A stretch of DNA of 64,000 nucleotides from Takakia lepidozioides (GCA_030704615.1 CM060731.1:81884756-81948755); one strand, 5' to 3'. Shown: positions 43,792 to 56,010, counted from the first letter of the stretch. Made by a program: numbers and translations. Notes: a model not told the origin generated them from the letters alone.

Positions 43792-43974
43792 CACTTGAGC
43801 AGGTAGCCCAGTGGTTGGGTGTTAGTGCCTTGCCTGTGCATAACCTAGGTGATCCTGGGTTCAATCCTTCAACATGTGCCTTCAGACCGTCCATTGGGCC
43901 CTCGATGGCCTGTGTGTTGAGCAGTAGGCTCTGTAAATTCACTGGACGTTAAGAATCTTTATCTTTATCTTTAT
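43792..43974 (+). mobile_element. tRNA-derived SINE 1
   Basis: An A box (TAGCCCAGTGGTTGG) and a B box (GGGTTCAATCC) are spaced as in a tRNA promoter, followed by a tRNA-unrelated body and an (ATCTTT)n tail. It is flanked by CTAAG (43787-43791 and 43975-43979). The empty-site copy at 29755-29770 has CTCTCTAAGAAAG uninterrupted. Confidence 0.8.
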
Positions 43975-44040
43975 CTAAGAAAGGTAGTGTAACTGTCATT
44001 TCTCTATATAACCTGATGCTTACTTTACTTTACCTGATGC

Positions 44041-44632
44041 AGTGAATTAATGAACTGGCATTGGTTGTTGATATATATTTCTGCATCTTATAAGGGTTGT
44101 TTGTGACAGGATTATCTTTGGTGGCTTCATGTTTTGAATCCTGGATGTGCTATGCTGCATTCCCATCAGACCAAGTAACCGCCTAGCATCAGGAAATGAA
44201 CTGGCATTGGTTGTTGATATATATTTTTGCATCTTATAAGGGTTGTTTGTGACAGCATTATCTTTGGTGGCTTCATGTTTTGAAGCCTGGATGTGCTATG
44301 TTGCATTCCCATCAGACCAAGTAACCGCCTAGCATCAGGAATTAATGAACTGGCATTGGTTGTTGATATATATTTTTGCATCTTATAAGGGTTGTTTGTG
44401 ACAGCATTATCTTTGGTGGCTTCATGTTTTGAAGCCTGGATGTGCTATGTTGCATTCCCATCAGACCAAGTAACCGCCTAGCATCAGGAATTAATGAACT
44501 GGCATTGGTTGTTGATATATATTTTTGCATCTTATAAGGGTTGTTTGTGACAGCATTATCTTTGGTGGCTTCATGTTTTGAACCCTGGAGGTGCTATGTT
44601 GCATTTTCCCATTAGACCAAGTAACCGCCTAG
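44041..44632. repeat. about 148-bp tandem repeat, four units
   Basis: Units begin near 44051, 44197, 44346 and 44495 with TGAACTGGCATTGGTTGTTG and contain CATCTTATAAGGGTTG, TTTGGTGGCTTCATG and AAGTAACCGCCTAGCATCAG. The first part of the unit is also present once at 29830-29898. Confidence 0.85.
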
Positions 44633-45230
44633 ACTACCTGCAGATCATAATGAAAAGATCAGGTAAGCTCTACCATCGTTTATCATGATTACCCCTCAAG
44701 GTATGCCGCGTGCTTTGCCATGATGGCATATGCGGTTTCTTTTTGAAGTGGTGTGCCTCCCTGAAAGAGACCAAGTGGTTCCTGGACTTACCTTTCACAG
44801 GAACCCCTCACGATACTTGGCAGAAACTTGTTTACGAATGCGATGGTATCCTTGGCCCTGGTATTGTCAGAGTCGAGAAGCTCAAAGCTTGATGGAAAAC
44901 CTGTTTGCTGTTTTTTTACCCTCGCAAGACTGGTTACACAACACTGATTGCTGTTTGCTTGACTTACACGGATTGACTTTGTACAGAAGAGATGCTTACA
45001 GTTCTGGTTTCTGATAGCAAGAAAAATTAACGACTATCTCTACAACTAATTCTAACTGCACAGTACCGGGGAACACTCCTGGTCCACCCAGCCACCACAC
45101 CGTGCCTTACTCTCTCTGTACATTATCTCCTCAATTCCAGACTTGCCCAAGGATCTACCGCACAGCCTTCTTCGCCCCCGTCCCTGGTTCTCCTTCTTCA
45201 CATCCTCAGTAGCTGCCGAAACTTCAGCGG
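44633..45230 (+). other. unrecognised exon-like segment
   Basis: 44710-44892 is open and ends LVYECDGILGPGIVRVEKLK plus stop. It looks like coding text but no family is recognised. It could be an upstream exon remnant of the polymerase-subunit pseudogene that follows, since both are on the plus strand, but I cannot show this. The rest has no supported gene. Confidence 0.25.
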
Positions 45231-45304
45231 TTGCCTTATGCTCTTGCGAATTTGTTCACAGTTCCAGTCCGAGCTCCGTTGGCACCTAACAAGCTGTATG
45301 ATTC

Positions 45305-45839
45305 TTCTCAGCTGCAGTTTCAAGAGGACTTGCTTTTCTCTTACAGTGTACTATCTCTTGCAATCAGGTGTCAGTTTGCAAGAGGGGGTTGCGAATTGAT
45401 GTGTAATGGCACAAGTGGAAAGCAACTCAACGCGTGGATCACCATATAGGACACATTCTACCAACGCCTGGATCACATGGCTGAAGATAAAATCAAGTAT
45501 CGTGGCAAAATTCTTCCTCACCCGCCAACCTGTAAAGAATCGGAACAGCCTTGGAGGGGTTAAAATCTGGGGAGATGGAGCGAGATTGCTTGCTTGGGCA
45601 CGGAGCTGCAGCTACCCTGCGAGAACGCTACTTTCTTCTGAGCGATCCATACAAGATGAACGTATGTTCCAATTGCAGGCGGCCAGCCACCATGAATCTG
45701 AACGCGCACACCAAGCTGCTGTTTTTGCAAATGTGGCAAGCACATTGTGCAAATCCAAATTCCTTATGCCTGCAAGTTCCTTTGGCAGGAGCTCTTCAGC
45801 ATGGGCATCTGCGTTTACGTGGATACCGAGCTCTGCTGA
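45305..45839 (+). pseudogene. NRPD2: second-largest subunit of RNA polymerase IV/V, C-terminal fragment
   Basis: The C-terminal region of an RPB2-family subunit can be read through three breaks: GCELMCNGTSGKQLNAWITI, then TAG at 45447-45449, DTFYQRLDHMAEDKIKYRG, LTRQPVKN, then (after an extra T near 45573) GEMERDCLLGHGAAATLRER, YKMNVCSNCRRPA, then (after an extra T in 45722-45726) CKCGKHIVQIQIPYACKFLW, QELFSMGICVYVDTELC and stop at 45837-45839. The C4 zinc ribbon and the ending LFSMGI...DTxLC fit the Pol IV/V subunit (NRPD2/NRPE2) rather than Pol II, whose ending differs. Pol IV and V drive RNA-directed DNA methylation. The breaks make this a pseudogene, or else a gene with base errors. Confidence 0.7.
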
Positions 45840-46588
45840 TCTACAAGGTTAGTGTGCATCTCCATCCCTCTTGTAAAGGACTCAGTTCACCTATCATCCG
45901 GGTTTTGCTTGCACCCTCAACTCGTCCTCTATATGTTACTGTAAACACAGAGGCGCAGTTTGGTGAGGTTGGAAGACTACACACTGGGATTATCTCCTAC
46001 ATAATCTGAGCTGAAGTGGAGGCCTATCAGAATTGTGCCAAGCATGTAACTTCATATTTTCTCCAGGAGTGACAACCTTTCTTTCTACAGTGAGGAAGTT
46101 TCACAATGGCAACTAATGACAATCTCAACTTCTACTCAGGAGTGCATTACACCAGAAAAAACTTCTGGAATCGCAGGCTAACTGAGGTTTTAGAGAAATC
46201 TCAAAATTACCTGTTAATGGTGTGACAAAGACTCTACTTTGGAAAAAAGGGGAAGCATATCCACCGTCATCACCTGGAATGTCTACTGCAAACTCAAGAG
46301 GCTACATGCTCCATGCACATTTAAAGGTGACAATAGATACTGACTAACAAGACCTATGAAACAAAACAATACTCAAACCACTTGGACTTGGTTCAAGCTC
46401 CGACATGTTTGAATCAAGGGAAGATATTTTGAATATAAATTGCAAAGAATGTTTTGACAGAATCTCCCTGTAATTGACACATGCGCACAGCCCCCTAAAT
46501 ATGAAAGGTGCTGCCACCTATACACAGACCAAGAGGTTCAAAAATTCTGGAAAAGTTGCATATGTTGGAGCTCTGTCTTCAGAAGCAC
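45840..46588. other. intergenic, between convergent genes
   Basis: No coding frame is supported. This is the shared 3' flank of the polymerase-subunit fragment (plus strand) and the CYSTM gene (minus strand). Confidence 0.4.
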
Positions 46589-48828
46589 TCAGAAGCACGC
46601 CTCCAGCAAGCAGCAACAACAGACGGCTGCCAAGCTGCACAACAACAAAGTCTTCACAGTTAAGGACTGCAGGTAGATCTCTCACATCTCTCTATCAACC
46701 AAGCTCAGAAATAGAAATCACCACCTCTAAGTCCACCGCCTCCAAGTCCAAACTGCAATCTCCAGAATCTCCAGCATAGAGAGTGCAAGTATGACCTTTT
46801 TGCTTTCTATCTCTCTATGCATTCCACATATAAGGGCACTCACCAGCCTTCTGCAAAGGATGGCCCTTGCTTCTGCTGTGGAGGTGGCTGCTGATACATC
46901 CCCTGCTGCTGGGGCGGATATCCCTGAGGTGGATACCCTTGAGGAGGGTAGCCCTGGGGAGGAGGAGGGTATCCCTGTTGAGGGTAACCTGCAACCGACA
47001 CAGAATTGAGTTAACACTAAAGTGGAAAACATCACTTTATGTCTGGATAATGTTAGAATTGGATATTATGAAATCTAGGATAAGAGAAGGAACTGAGAGA
47101 ACCTCATGCTTTAAGTTAGGATGAACCAGCATTTATAGCAAGTCCCCATATCTCACCCAAATTGCAAAAGCTCTCCATCCAATGTAAGTACAATCTTAGA
47201 AAATGGATCCATTTGTTAAACTGACATGTTTACAGTGAAGCAAGAAAGAAGGGAGCACCCATGCCCACACAAAGTCCTAACATAAAATGCTGGAGGATTC
47301 TGTGCTCTGATTATCAACTTTGTAGAAGGAAGCTCGAAAGCCAAAGAACAGTCATGGAGTTTTACATGCATCAACTGACACTATAAATATTTGCAAATCC
47401 CTTGATGAGTTCAAGATTACTTGTTAAACACACAGTATTGAGCTCAAAAGGACTTCTACAGTTAACTAGTGCCAACACCGAGAGATTGACCTATGAGACC
47501 CAATCACCAAACCACAAAATCCCAGAGTATTCTCAGCCTCTTCTATCATCACTCCAATCTCTGATAGAAACACAAATAAATTGGTCATAACTGTACAAAG
47601 GACCCTTATGCATGCACATCTTCTATTCATCACTCACCCATACCAATGAACTTGACTGGTCATGGGTTGGAAGGTAAGGGGATTGCATCTATAAACTCCA
47701 CATGTAGATAAACTTGGACCATACGACAGCTGAATAATCGCAACAGTGGACACATCCAGACAGACACCAAACCATGCTATCACTATCAAGGATATGATTG
47801 ACATTCTCCACATGTTCCTAATGGTGGTCTTACTTGACAGTTGTAAGCTAGCAGTGAGTTCCTCTCTTACCTCAGGACCCCTCCACCACCTCTGAGCTTA
47901 TTCTACTAATGCTACTATCACCTCTCTAAAATCCATTTTGTGCCACCTACATTCAGGCAAAAACCAAAGCAACTAATAAATCGTTTCTTTAGCCACCTAA
48001 ATTAAATCAGCCAACCATCGAATCACTGTAGCACAACTTGTCTGAGGAGCGGAAGGAGATTCTATGACATGATCTTGACTCCATCACCTACCTTTCCGAC
48101 CCGTCATACTCTTTGAAAGGGTTCTCAAACCCAAGTAGTGTGGTTTTTTGGATCTTTAGAGAATACCTCTTAAGATATCATAGCTCAAGGATTTCTACAG
48201 GTCACTTGATCCACAGTCAAAGCTCCATCACACATTGACTTTGCCAATACGGTTTGATCTTAAACAATAAACTTGCCATGATCATGCAATAAATGTTTCA
48301 CAATCGTTGCGTTCCAGCGACAAAAAAAGTCGCAGACTTCTGCAGATCGAAAAACAAAAGCGCGAATCTTCATAGATCTCAAATTAATGAAAGGCTGGTC
48401 TGCTTCCTTTGTGCCTCTTTAGACTGTAGTTAAGAAGGGCTTCTTTTGACTTCAAAAGAAGACAAAGAGGTATACCACCAGCGCAAAAGCTTCCTTAGTT
48501 CTGGAACTTGAGAGTCGCTTTTGCTGTTTGTTATAGCCTTCTCACTCTCCCGACATGACGAGAGAAAAGGGGAGAAGGCGCATCTAGATAGACCAAGAGC
48601 AGGCTCAGGAGAGCCAATGTCCCAGACTCACTGAGACGTAAAAACAGGAAGGAATGGCACAAACTAGAGTGCGGAGACCATTCCCGTGGTCAATGTTGCG
48701 ATTATCTGACACACGACCAGAAACGGATGGCAACAATAGAGCAAGATGAGGCGTACGGAGACTATATTACCGTAGCCCTGGGGTGGGGGCGCGCCTACGG
48801 GAGGAGGTTGCTGATTGTAATAACTCAT
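46589..48828 (-). CDS. CYSTM-type cysteine-rich transmembrane protein
   Basis: Three exons with exact GT-AG splicing and matching phases: 48771-48828, 46844-46988 and 46589-46634 (stop 46589-46591), giving 82 residues. The protein starts MSYYNQQPPPVGAPPPQGY, continues with GYPPQ-type repeats (GYPPPPQGYPPQGYPPQGY), then QQPPPQQKQGPSFAEGC, and ends in the CYSTM block CLAAVCCCCLLEACF. This is the usual layout of plant CYSTM/XYPPX small proteins: a Pro/Tyr/Gln-rich cytosolic tail and a C-terminal Cys-rich membrane-associated segment, linked in other plants to stress tolerance and membrane localisation. Intron 1 is 1,782 bp and intron 2 is 209 bp. No break is seen, so this is the best candidate for a working host gene in the window. 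Confidence 0.85.
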
Positions 48829-49640
48829 AGCTGTAGCGAGCTACTCTCGATCTCCCTCTTCCCAACCTCCTGATTTCTCCTTCCCTGCAAGATCCAACCA
48901 CTTCTCCTTCCGAAATCACTTCTCTTGGCTCTCAAACCGAGTCTCCGCCTCCCCACCGCCTATCTCCAGATCTATTCTCAGTCTCTTCCCAGCGCGTTGC
49001 TCAACTGTCCCTCCCCCTCTTCCCTATGTACCAAACAAAGCGCAGGAACGCGCACAGGTCCTCGCACCACGCGCAATCCCTCTCCCTCCCTCTCCTTCCC
49101 TTCCTCCTTCCTTCCCTTCCCTTCCTCAGTCTTCCCACGCTCCAGTCTCTCTCTCGCGACAGTCCGCCAACCATCGGCCCACCGTCGTCCGTTTTCTAAT
49201 CCAACGGCCGCGATGCAGTATCTGTCGGTAAAAGGTCACTGCCCGCGTGTTCGAATCTGGGGCCCACCTGCTTCCGCGTCCGCAACCCGGTATTGGCTTG
49301 CACACTGAGGTTAATGGTTAATGGCAAGTAATAGAAGAGGCCCTGGAGTTTAATGCGCCATCAGCGGGGCTGCCTACGTGACCCCCCTTGGCGGCAACGC
49401 CGCGGCCCGCAGTCGCCGCGATTGGGCTTCCCGTCTCCCCCGCCGGCCTCCGTCCCCTCTCAGGCTGTCACCCATGTAATACATGAAACGGTTTTACTTC
49501 AACTGTATTACCACGATGCATGCATCCATATGTGAAGGTTGTCATATATGCATGCGTCGTCCCACATGTATGCATGTCTGCTCATACATGCATTGTTCAT
49601 AATTGCATACAGATTAGGACGTGATCGTGCTTTGCGGAAG
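48829..49640. promoter_or_regulatory. upstream region of the CYSTM gene
   Basis: The CYSTM coding strand is GA-rich upstream of the start; the plus strand shows CT-rich runs at 48850-48900 and 49075-49135, as in GA/Y-patch plant promoters. A cluster of TGCATGCA-like (RY) motifs lies at 49515-49595 (four within about 75 bp). The long plus-strand frame at 48925-49308 is low-complexity and is not taken as a gene. Confidence 0.3.
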
Positions 49641-50435
49641 TGATTGTCAGCTGCTTACATAGACGCTGAAGGCGACGCTTCGTATGCGAGGGAACGTCTC
49701 TCCTCAACCACGTCGCTTGAACCGCGCCACCGTCTCTATCGATGCCGTAGTGCGTGTTCTGGAAACATCATGTGCAGACGTTGTGGCAAGTTCAGTGAAA
49801 GATATGCCCCGCAGGAAAGCGCTTTCAGAGGAGGTTCTCAACAGCGCCAGTCTTTCCTGTTTGTTTCTCATTGCTTTGGTTACACACCCTTTGCCCGCTT
49901 TTTTCATGTAAGTAGCGCTTGGATCTTGTGCAACACGATTCGGAAGGAAGTGTACGTATACCGAAACGCCTTCCTTTTCATTTGCTTTGCTGCGCGACTG
50001 CTCTTCTCATGCTCGAGAGCTTCTGTTGATCTGCCTATATCATTCTCGTGTTGCAGGTGAAGCTAGAAGGCCTCCATAAGTCTGTCTTTAGGGTTCACAG
50101 ATTAATGTGAGTTTTGTGGAATTTTTTTATGTCGTCACATTGTGTTCCCATTGGCATTGTGTTGCCAATGTCTTGCTCTTCCCTCCAATGAATTCTTCGT
50201 GTGCCAAATGCATGACTTCTTTCGGTTATGCGAGATGGTGGCGACCAGAATGGAAATGGCTTATACTCCATTGTGAGGGCCCATGTTAGTACCCATTCGC
50301 ACTCTCAGTTTGTGCCTTAACATGAACGTCGGCTTCTTCAGGGCAAGAGTGGTCTACGTTGTCTACCTGTACTTCCGAAATGGTGAAAAAATTGGGAATG
50401 CTCAAGAGAGAGAAAAGGGAGGATGAGGACTAAAA

Positions 50436-53400
50436 ATGTACCCTGTGTTTGAAGCCGGTCAGAGGGCATTGATGGAGACTGTTCTAAAGGACCATGGGCA
50501 TCTGCCGCGCAAAAACTCGCGGGCGAAGGTGGGCTGGGAGGACAGTGGGTGTGAAGACGAATTTCAGCCAGAAATGAAGCGGAGGAGGCATTTGCGGCTA
50601 CCAGCTAAGGACTCCTATGTACCTCTTCAGGCGGGGGACATGACAATGGACGAGGAAACTATCATGCTGTGACCCACCAACGAGGACACATACAGAGGCA
50701 CCAACTCTGGATCAGTTGATCAAGTCTGCTTTGCTTCAATCCACGACTAGAGAAGAGGCCAAACAAGCCTTTGTGGCAGCTTCTCTAATACTGAAATCTG
50801 ACATTGTCGTGCCTCCCAAACCTGCACCTGTTGCACGCCCAGGTCTCAGCTACCTCATGGATTACAATTTGTTGCCTGATGGGTTCCCTTTACCTGACAA
50901 TCCCTGCCTTTTAGAAAGTCTTGCTGCACTTGTGGGGAGCGCGGAGTTTGCTAATAGTATGATGGGTAAAGCGTATGGTCAATGGTTTGTCCGACGCATG
51001 GTAATACCTCTTCTAATCCTCTCCTGCACTGACCGCCCTATTTTCTGTCATACATGTTTTTCCATTGTGAGCACGCATTTAAGTCTGTGGAATGGTCACG
51101 TTCTCCTGCATTTGTATTCCAGCATCTATATTGCAAAGCTGTTCCTCTTGGAGGCACATGTATACGCATGTAGCTGAAGCCCGTGACGTTCTCTGCACCA
51201 TGCACATTGGTGTGAGAATATTGTCATTTACAACTCAGGACCTGCAGCACCATTGTCTTATATGCATTTGAATTTGAACATATTGTTTTGCATGGGTTTT
51301 GTTTTCATGCATTGTAATGTGCCTGTTTGCGTTTCTGTCCATGACCTTCATTATGGGAGGGGTCTGTTCTAATGTCAGTACACATCTGTTTCATGGTGTG
51401 GTAGCAGCATGATGCACCACCGCAGGAGGAGGCACTTCTTCGCAAGAAATTGGCATGCTTTTCAATACGTCCTGGTTTTACTCCTGACCATGCAGCTCAA
51501 TACGCTGAGTGCAATGATGTTGTCAAATACCACAAGTACAGGGCTGCCATCATGGACTGTGACATGAAGGAGGTTGCTGCTCACGCTGCATTGGAGAGTA
51601 CAAGAACTCAGTTTGTGGAGGCTGGATTGCATAAATGGGACAGACAGGTCAATGACGAAATACATGAGAGTAAATGGGGCTGGTCCCCACTTTTCAAAAT
51701 TATCAAGGCGGGTGACATCCCAGAGCTCTCAAATAATATGTTCACACATTCGCGGGAGGAAGCCCACATGTTCATGGTCATTTTGGCAGGAAGTTGAAAC
51801 ACAGCACCACCTCTGAAAACACCGCAGTTCACGCGGGTGTTGCTTCTCATTTGGATGTGTCGCGTTTAGAAGACAATTCCCCTATCCACACCAAGGAACT
51901 CTGTGTTGCGCGACCTCCTCCACCAACTTCTAGACACACCCGAGGGTCACGTGGCCATTACAAATGCAGCCAATAATTTTCTTGAGATTGGATACTTTCT
52001 ATATGGTTGCATGGCACCATAGGAGCAGGCTCGAAGAGAGGTGCTGGACTCTGTGGCAGACCTTCTGGAGAGACAAAAAGACGACCAAGACCGCGCCATA
52101 CAGTCGCTGTAGGCTTTTATGCAGCAAGTCAGATGCAGGACTATCCGTGACCTTGCCATTGTTAATCGTACAGTTTCTGAGGTCTTGTGGTGTGGAGGGG
52201 GATAACTAGGAATGGGGGTTGATAAAGCCATCCTTGAATTTACTGAAATGTTGAGGTTTCGCAAGGAAGACATGGGGTGGCTTCCTTGCCCACCAAGTAT
52301 GTCATTTCAATGCTTTCGAATGTCCACGCTGCAAGATTTCATTGAATTAGCAAATAATATTGTCCACCATGTTGTCATGTGCTGAATCCATCCTTAACCC
52401 GGCCTCATGTGCAACATCTGCTTTGGATGTGTGCAGACAGCTTTGACTATGGTGAATCCCCGGTGTTGCAAGCTTTGAAAAATTTGGAACACAGTGCAGA
52501 TGCTCTCATCACGGCCAGGCAGGGGGTGGCTGAAGCACGTTTTGCAAAAGCGGGTGGTGATGTTGGCAAGTGGGCTGTCATCCACCGACCGCATACACCA
52601 CCCATCACAGCAACAACCGCACACCTTGTAGACATCCCCGCGAATGCAAATATCGCAACACTGTGCAATGTTGCTGAGCTTGCCACCAAATCCATGCCTC
52701 AGTCAGAAAATGAAGAACATGAGGTGCAGCAGACGGTGGAAACAGGTCCTCTGTGTCCAAGGACTGCAGGCATGCCCTCAGAGGGCAATACTGATGACCT
52801 TGCATCCACAACCAACGGTGGGAAAGCGATTGTGTGCCGGTCTGATGATGAGGCATCACGACTTCTGAGCCACCTCCCCGAACACAATGTGCCATCTGCC
52901 AAAGTCTGTGCCGACCTTCTTTGTCCGGAAACAGGTCCCCTGACTCAACTTGAAATGGACTTGTCTTGCAGTCAGGTATTCCCTGACTTTGGTGGACCGC
53001 CTCCCCCTATGGGGTCTTTCACTTCATCACATAACTTTGTGAGTCCTCCCCCCATTTCTGTCCGAGATCCCACTGATGAGGGTGAAATTGTGCCTGCAGT
53101 AACCAATGTCGGGTCGTCCAAAACCCCTCATGGTGAACTGCTTGAACATTATGATACGCATCATTGGCACATTATGGCCTTGCCCTCGTCGTTTCACGAT
53201 GATTTTTGATGGTCTGAATACTCCGAACAGCACATATGCCATGGCACGATTTGATGGTGATGTGCATGGGAGTGTGCACAAAGGACCTAAACGCTCTCAC
53301 TCTGTTACCTTTGCCAATCCCATTGCCACCCATACCACTCTACCTGCCAGCGCAGACAATCCTCCGCTATGTCAACTTCCATCCACTGATAATCAAGTAG

Positions 53401-54537
53401 TTGCAGCCCGTGGGAAAAAATCATTGTCCAGGTATGCATTTGCATTCGTTGCACATGCACATGTTTCTTTGGCCCATACAATGTAACTGTCATGCAGATT
53501 GTGTTGTTGTCATGTGGATTCCAAGCCCATTATGCTCTACAATCCACTCCCAAAACCAAATTTGTCAAGGACAAATTCAGGCGTTGCTTTCAGATCTTGC
53601 GGCAGCATTGCGTGGGCAAGGACATATCTATTTTTAGTCAACCCTACGAGCCAATGAGGAGCATCGAGCTGTGCCACTATCTCCAAGTTGTTATGGGCCA
53701 GGCCAATCTCGGCGACATTAGAGAGATCTTTGAACGGTATCACACTAACTCTCAGGAAAGAACGCCACAAATCTGGGCTTACATTCTCATTGATCAACCC
53801 TCTCAAACACCTTTTGGTGGCCATAATCTGATCATCTCAAAGACAACATGTGAACACAAGGGTTGCAAGCGGCTTGAATCCCTGACGAATGCTGCCAAAT
53901 TGCTGGAAAAGGCTGGGTGTCATCAGGAGGCAGTCTTAAAATTGCTTCAGGCTCTGTGGTTGATGATGCTTTGGGGCAATGGCAACACGGAATGGCATCT
54001 CAGGCCTTCTAATGAGGCCCTTGGGGTGCTGCAGGAAACTCAATCCCTGATACAAAGAGAAGGGATCAGCATTGATGTTGTATTATTGCATGAACTCCAA
54101 CTTCTGCAATCAGTGAGATCTGGCACATTCCATGTAGACAAGGAGAACTGGGAAAAGGCAAAAGACACCAAAACCATTCAGGCTTAAGCTGATCTCATGC
54201 CATCAGGCTGCCCCATATGCTAGCCAGATTTCTAGACCAGTGGAGGCACAACGCAACGCACAAGCTCTCACTTATCAGGGTTTCAAATTAACTAAGCTGT
54301 GTCATGGTCTCTTTGAGGAGGTTGTTTCTCCCTACTCCACTGCATGTATTGGGCGTATGAAGATGTGTGCAGGTTATGGCCAATTTGTTGCTCCGTCAAA
54401 TTTCACCCACGCGTTGGCTAGTAGTTTTTCCCTCAACTCCGAGTTTGACAAACTAAGCACCCCGGGGTATGGAAGCATTGGCGAGTGGGTTGCCATTCTT
54501 TCCCTGCCACTAAGGCTGATCGACTGGGGTTGAGTAT
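50436..54537 (+). pseudogene. unrecognised multi-exon gene, decayed
   Basis: Several plus-strand stretches read as real protein. 50690-51000 (AKQAFVAASLILKSDIVVPP, then GLSYLMDYNLLPDGFPLPDN) ends at a GTAATA donor. 51408-51795 follows an AG acceptor in the same phase (HDAPPQEEALLRKKLACFSI, AAIMDCDMKEVAAHAALEST, KWGWSPLFKIIKAGDIPEL). Later pieces are 51800-51976, 52379-53209 (276 codons, acidic and Pro-rich), 53215-53430, 53492-54187 (231 codons, FRRCFQILRQHCVGKDISIF, LESLTNAAKLLEKAGCHQEA) and 54240-54537. Stops and 1-nt shifts (for example near 51795 and 52206) break it. I do not recognise the family. The style resembles large lineage-specific genes or domesticated transposon genes. Segments at 49684-50100 may be earlier exons. 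Confidence 0.4.
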
Positions 54538-55389
54538 ATATGGTGGGTGGGCTTTGACGTTGCTTGGGACTCTCAACTTCACAGATTCAGGCTGCCCAAC
54601 CTCTGTACCTGGTCTCTTTCTTCGGATGGTGTCTGGTACTGTGACCTCTTTACTTCACCTCCTGTTTATGATGTATACTCAATGGCACATGCCCCTGTTC
54701 TTGGATCAACAGTATACTTCTGATCATTTTACTCTCATGCACATGCCCGCTTTCCAAATGTACATGCCACACTCCCCCCTCTATTTGATAAAAATCCAAG
54801 GATATCTGTACATGCTCTTAAGTTGTCTTGTTCTATGATTTCGTTATCTCACTTCCATCCTATGATATGTATTTAGATATACATGCCCCGGTTCTTGGAT
54901 CAACACTCAGTATCTTATTTTTACATACTTATATGAAGTCTACTTACCAAATGGCGCATGTTATCAATTGTTGTACCAGTAATTACTATGACCATGCTGA
55001 CAACGTTCTATGTCTCCGACCTATGCACCCTAAGGCACATGCGCCTGCCACACCATACAGGAACTCGGACTTATGATTATGAGCACTAACAATATATGTA
55101 CATTTCCGCTATGCTTAAGACAATAGGTTGCTGCTCACCATCTCAAAACATCCACAACAATGACAGACCAAAGACTCTCACATTATGAAAACACCAGAAT
55201 GCAGGTTAGGTTACATGCCCTATACCCTCCCCACTTCATCTCAAGTGATATCCAACTACAAGCGACCATGGTGAAGCAGCTCATTGAATCTCCCATGTAC
55301 CATTCCCCCTCTATGAACTTGTGTTCTTTTCAATGCCATGTCATTTCACTCTGTTTTCCCTTCTTATTAGAATCACCCTAAATTTTTAT
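54538..55389. other. non-coding stretch with a diverged duplication
   Basis: No gene is supported. GTTCTTGGATCAACA occurs at about 54697 and 54890 with similar surroundings, suggesting an old duplication of about 190 bp. Confidence 0.35.
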
Positions 55390-56010
55390 GTTTCAAGAAT
55401 TCTTCAAGTTAGCTGGTTGAGTGAACCTTTGATAGTTTGGAGTGACTTTGACATAATGCTGCCAAAGTGACAACAGAAAAGTATCCAGAAATAGGTAACA
55501 GAGAGGAGAAGCTGTGGAATGAATACTTTTCTGACCCCAGTCAATGGTGGGACAACCGTCTTGGAAGGTAAATGCCTTTGGATTACAGAGTGGTAAATGT
55601 AATTGAGAACAGGAATTGGTGTGATAAGTTGAGTTGGGTGCTTGCTGGAACAAATCTAGGCTGCCATTGTCAGCTGCTAACAGCAATGCAAGGATGTATG
55701 CATGATCTGTGCAGAGGCATGGATAGCTGAAGGAGCAGGGATAGAGTGTCATCCAAGAGGGCGGATTTCAAGCTCCAGATTACTTATGATTCCCTGTGGA
55801 AGGATAGCTACAAGAAACCTGCATGGGTAGATGGTACATAGTTTGGAGTGATTTTGACATGATACTGCCAAAATGACAATAGGAAAGTATCCAAAAACAT
55901 GTAACAGAGATGAGGAGAAGCTGTGGAATGAATGCTTTTCTGACCCCAGTCAAGGGTGGGACAACCGAGGGAAAAAGGTGAATGTCTATTACATTACAGA
56001 GAGTAGGAGA
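55390..56010 (+). pseudogene. OSB-like PDF-motif fragments with intron retained
   Basis: ELWNEYFSDPSQWWDNR-like text at 55505-55560 and DFKLQITYDSLWKDSYKKPA followed by WVDG at 55766-55830 are the two halves of the OSB PDF motif, separated by about 200 bp that match the intron-like spacer in Helitron 2 (39660-39990). A second copy of the first half is at 55841-55985 (ELWNECFSDPSQGWDNR). Both lie outside the Helitron limits found here, so the OSB-like segment is itself a dispersed repeat. Confidence 0.5.

Noticed and set aside
48925-49308. Plus-strand Ser/Pro-rich open frame of 127 codons
   Set aside because: Low-complexity CT-rich sequence in the CYSTM upstream region; no domain and no splice context.
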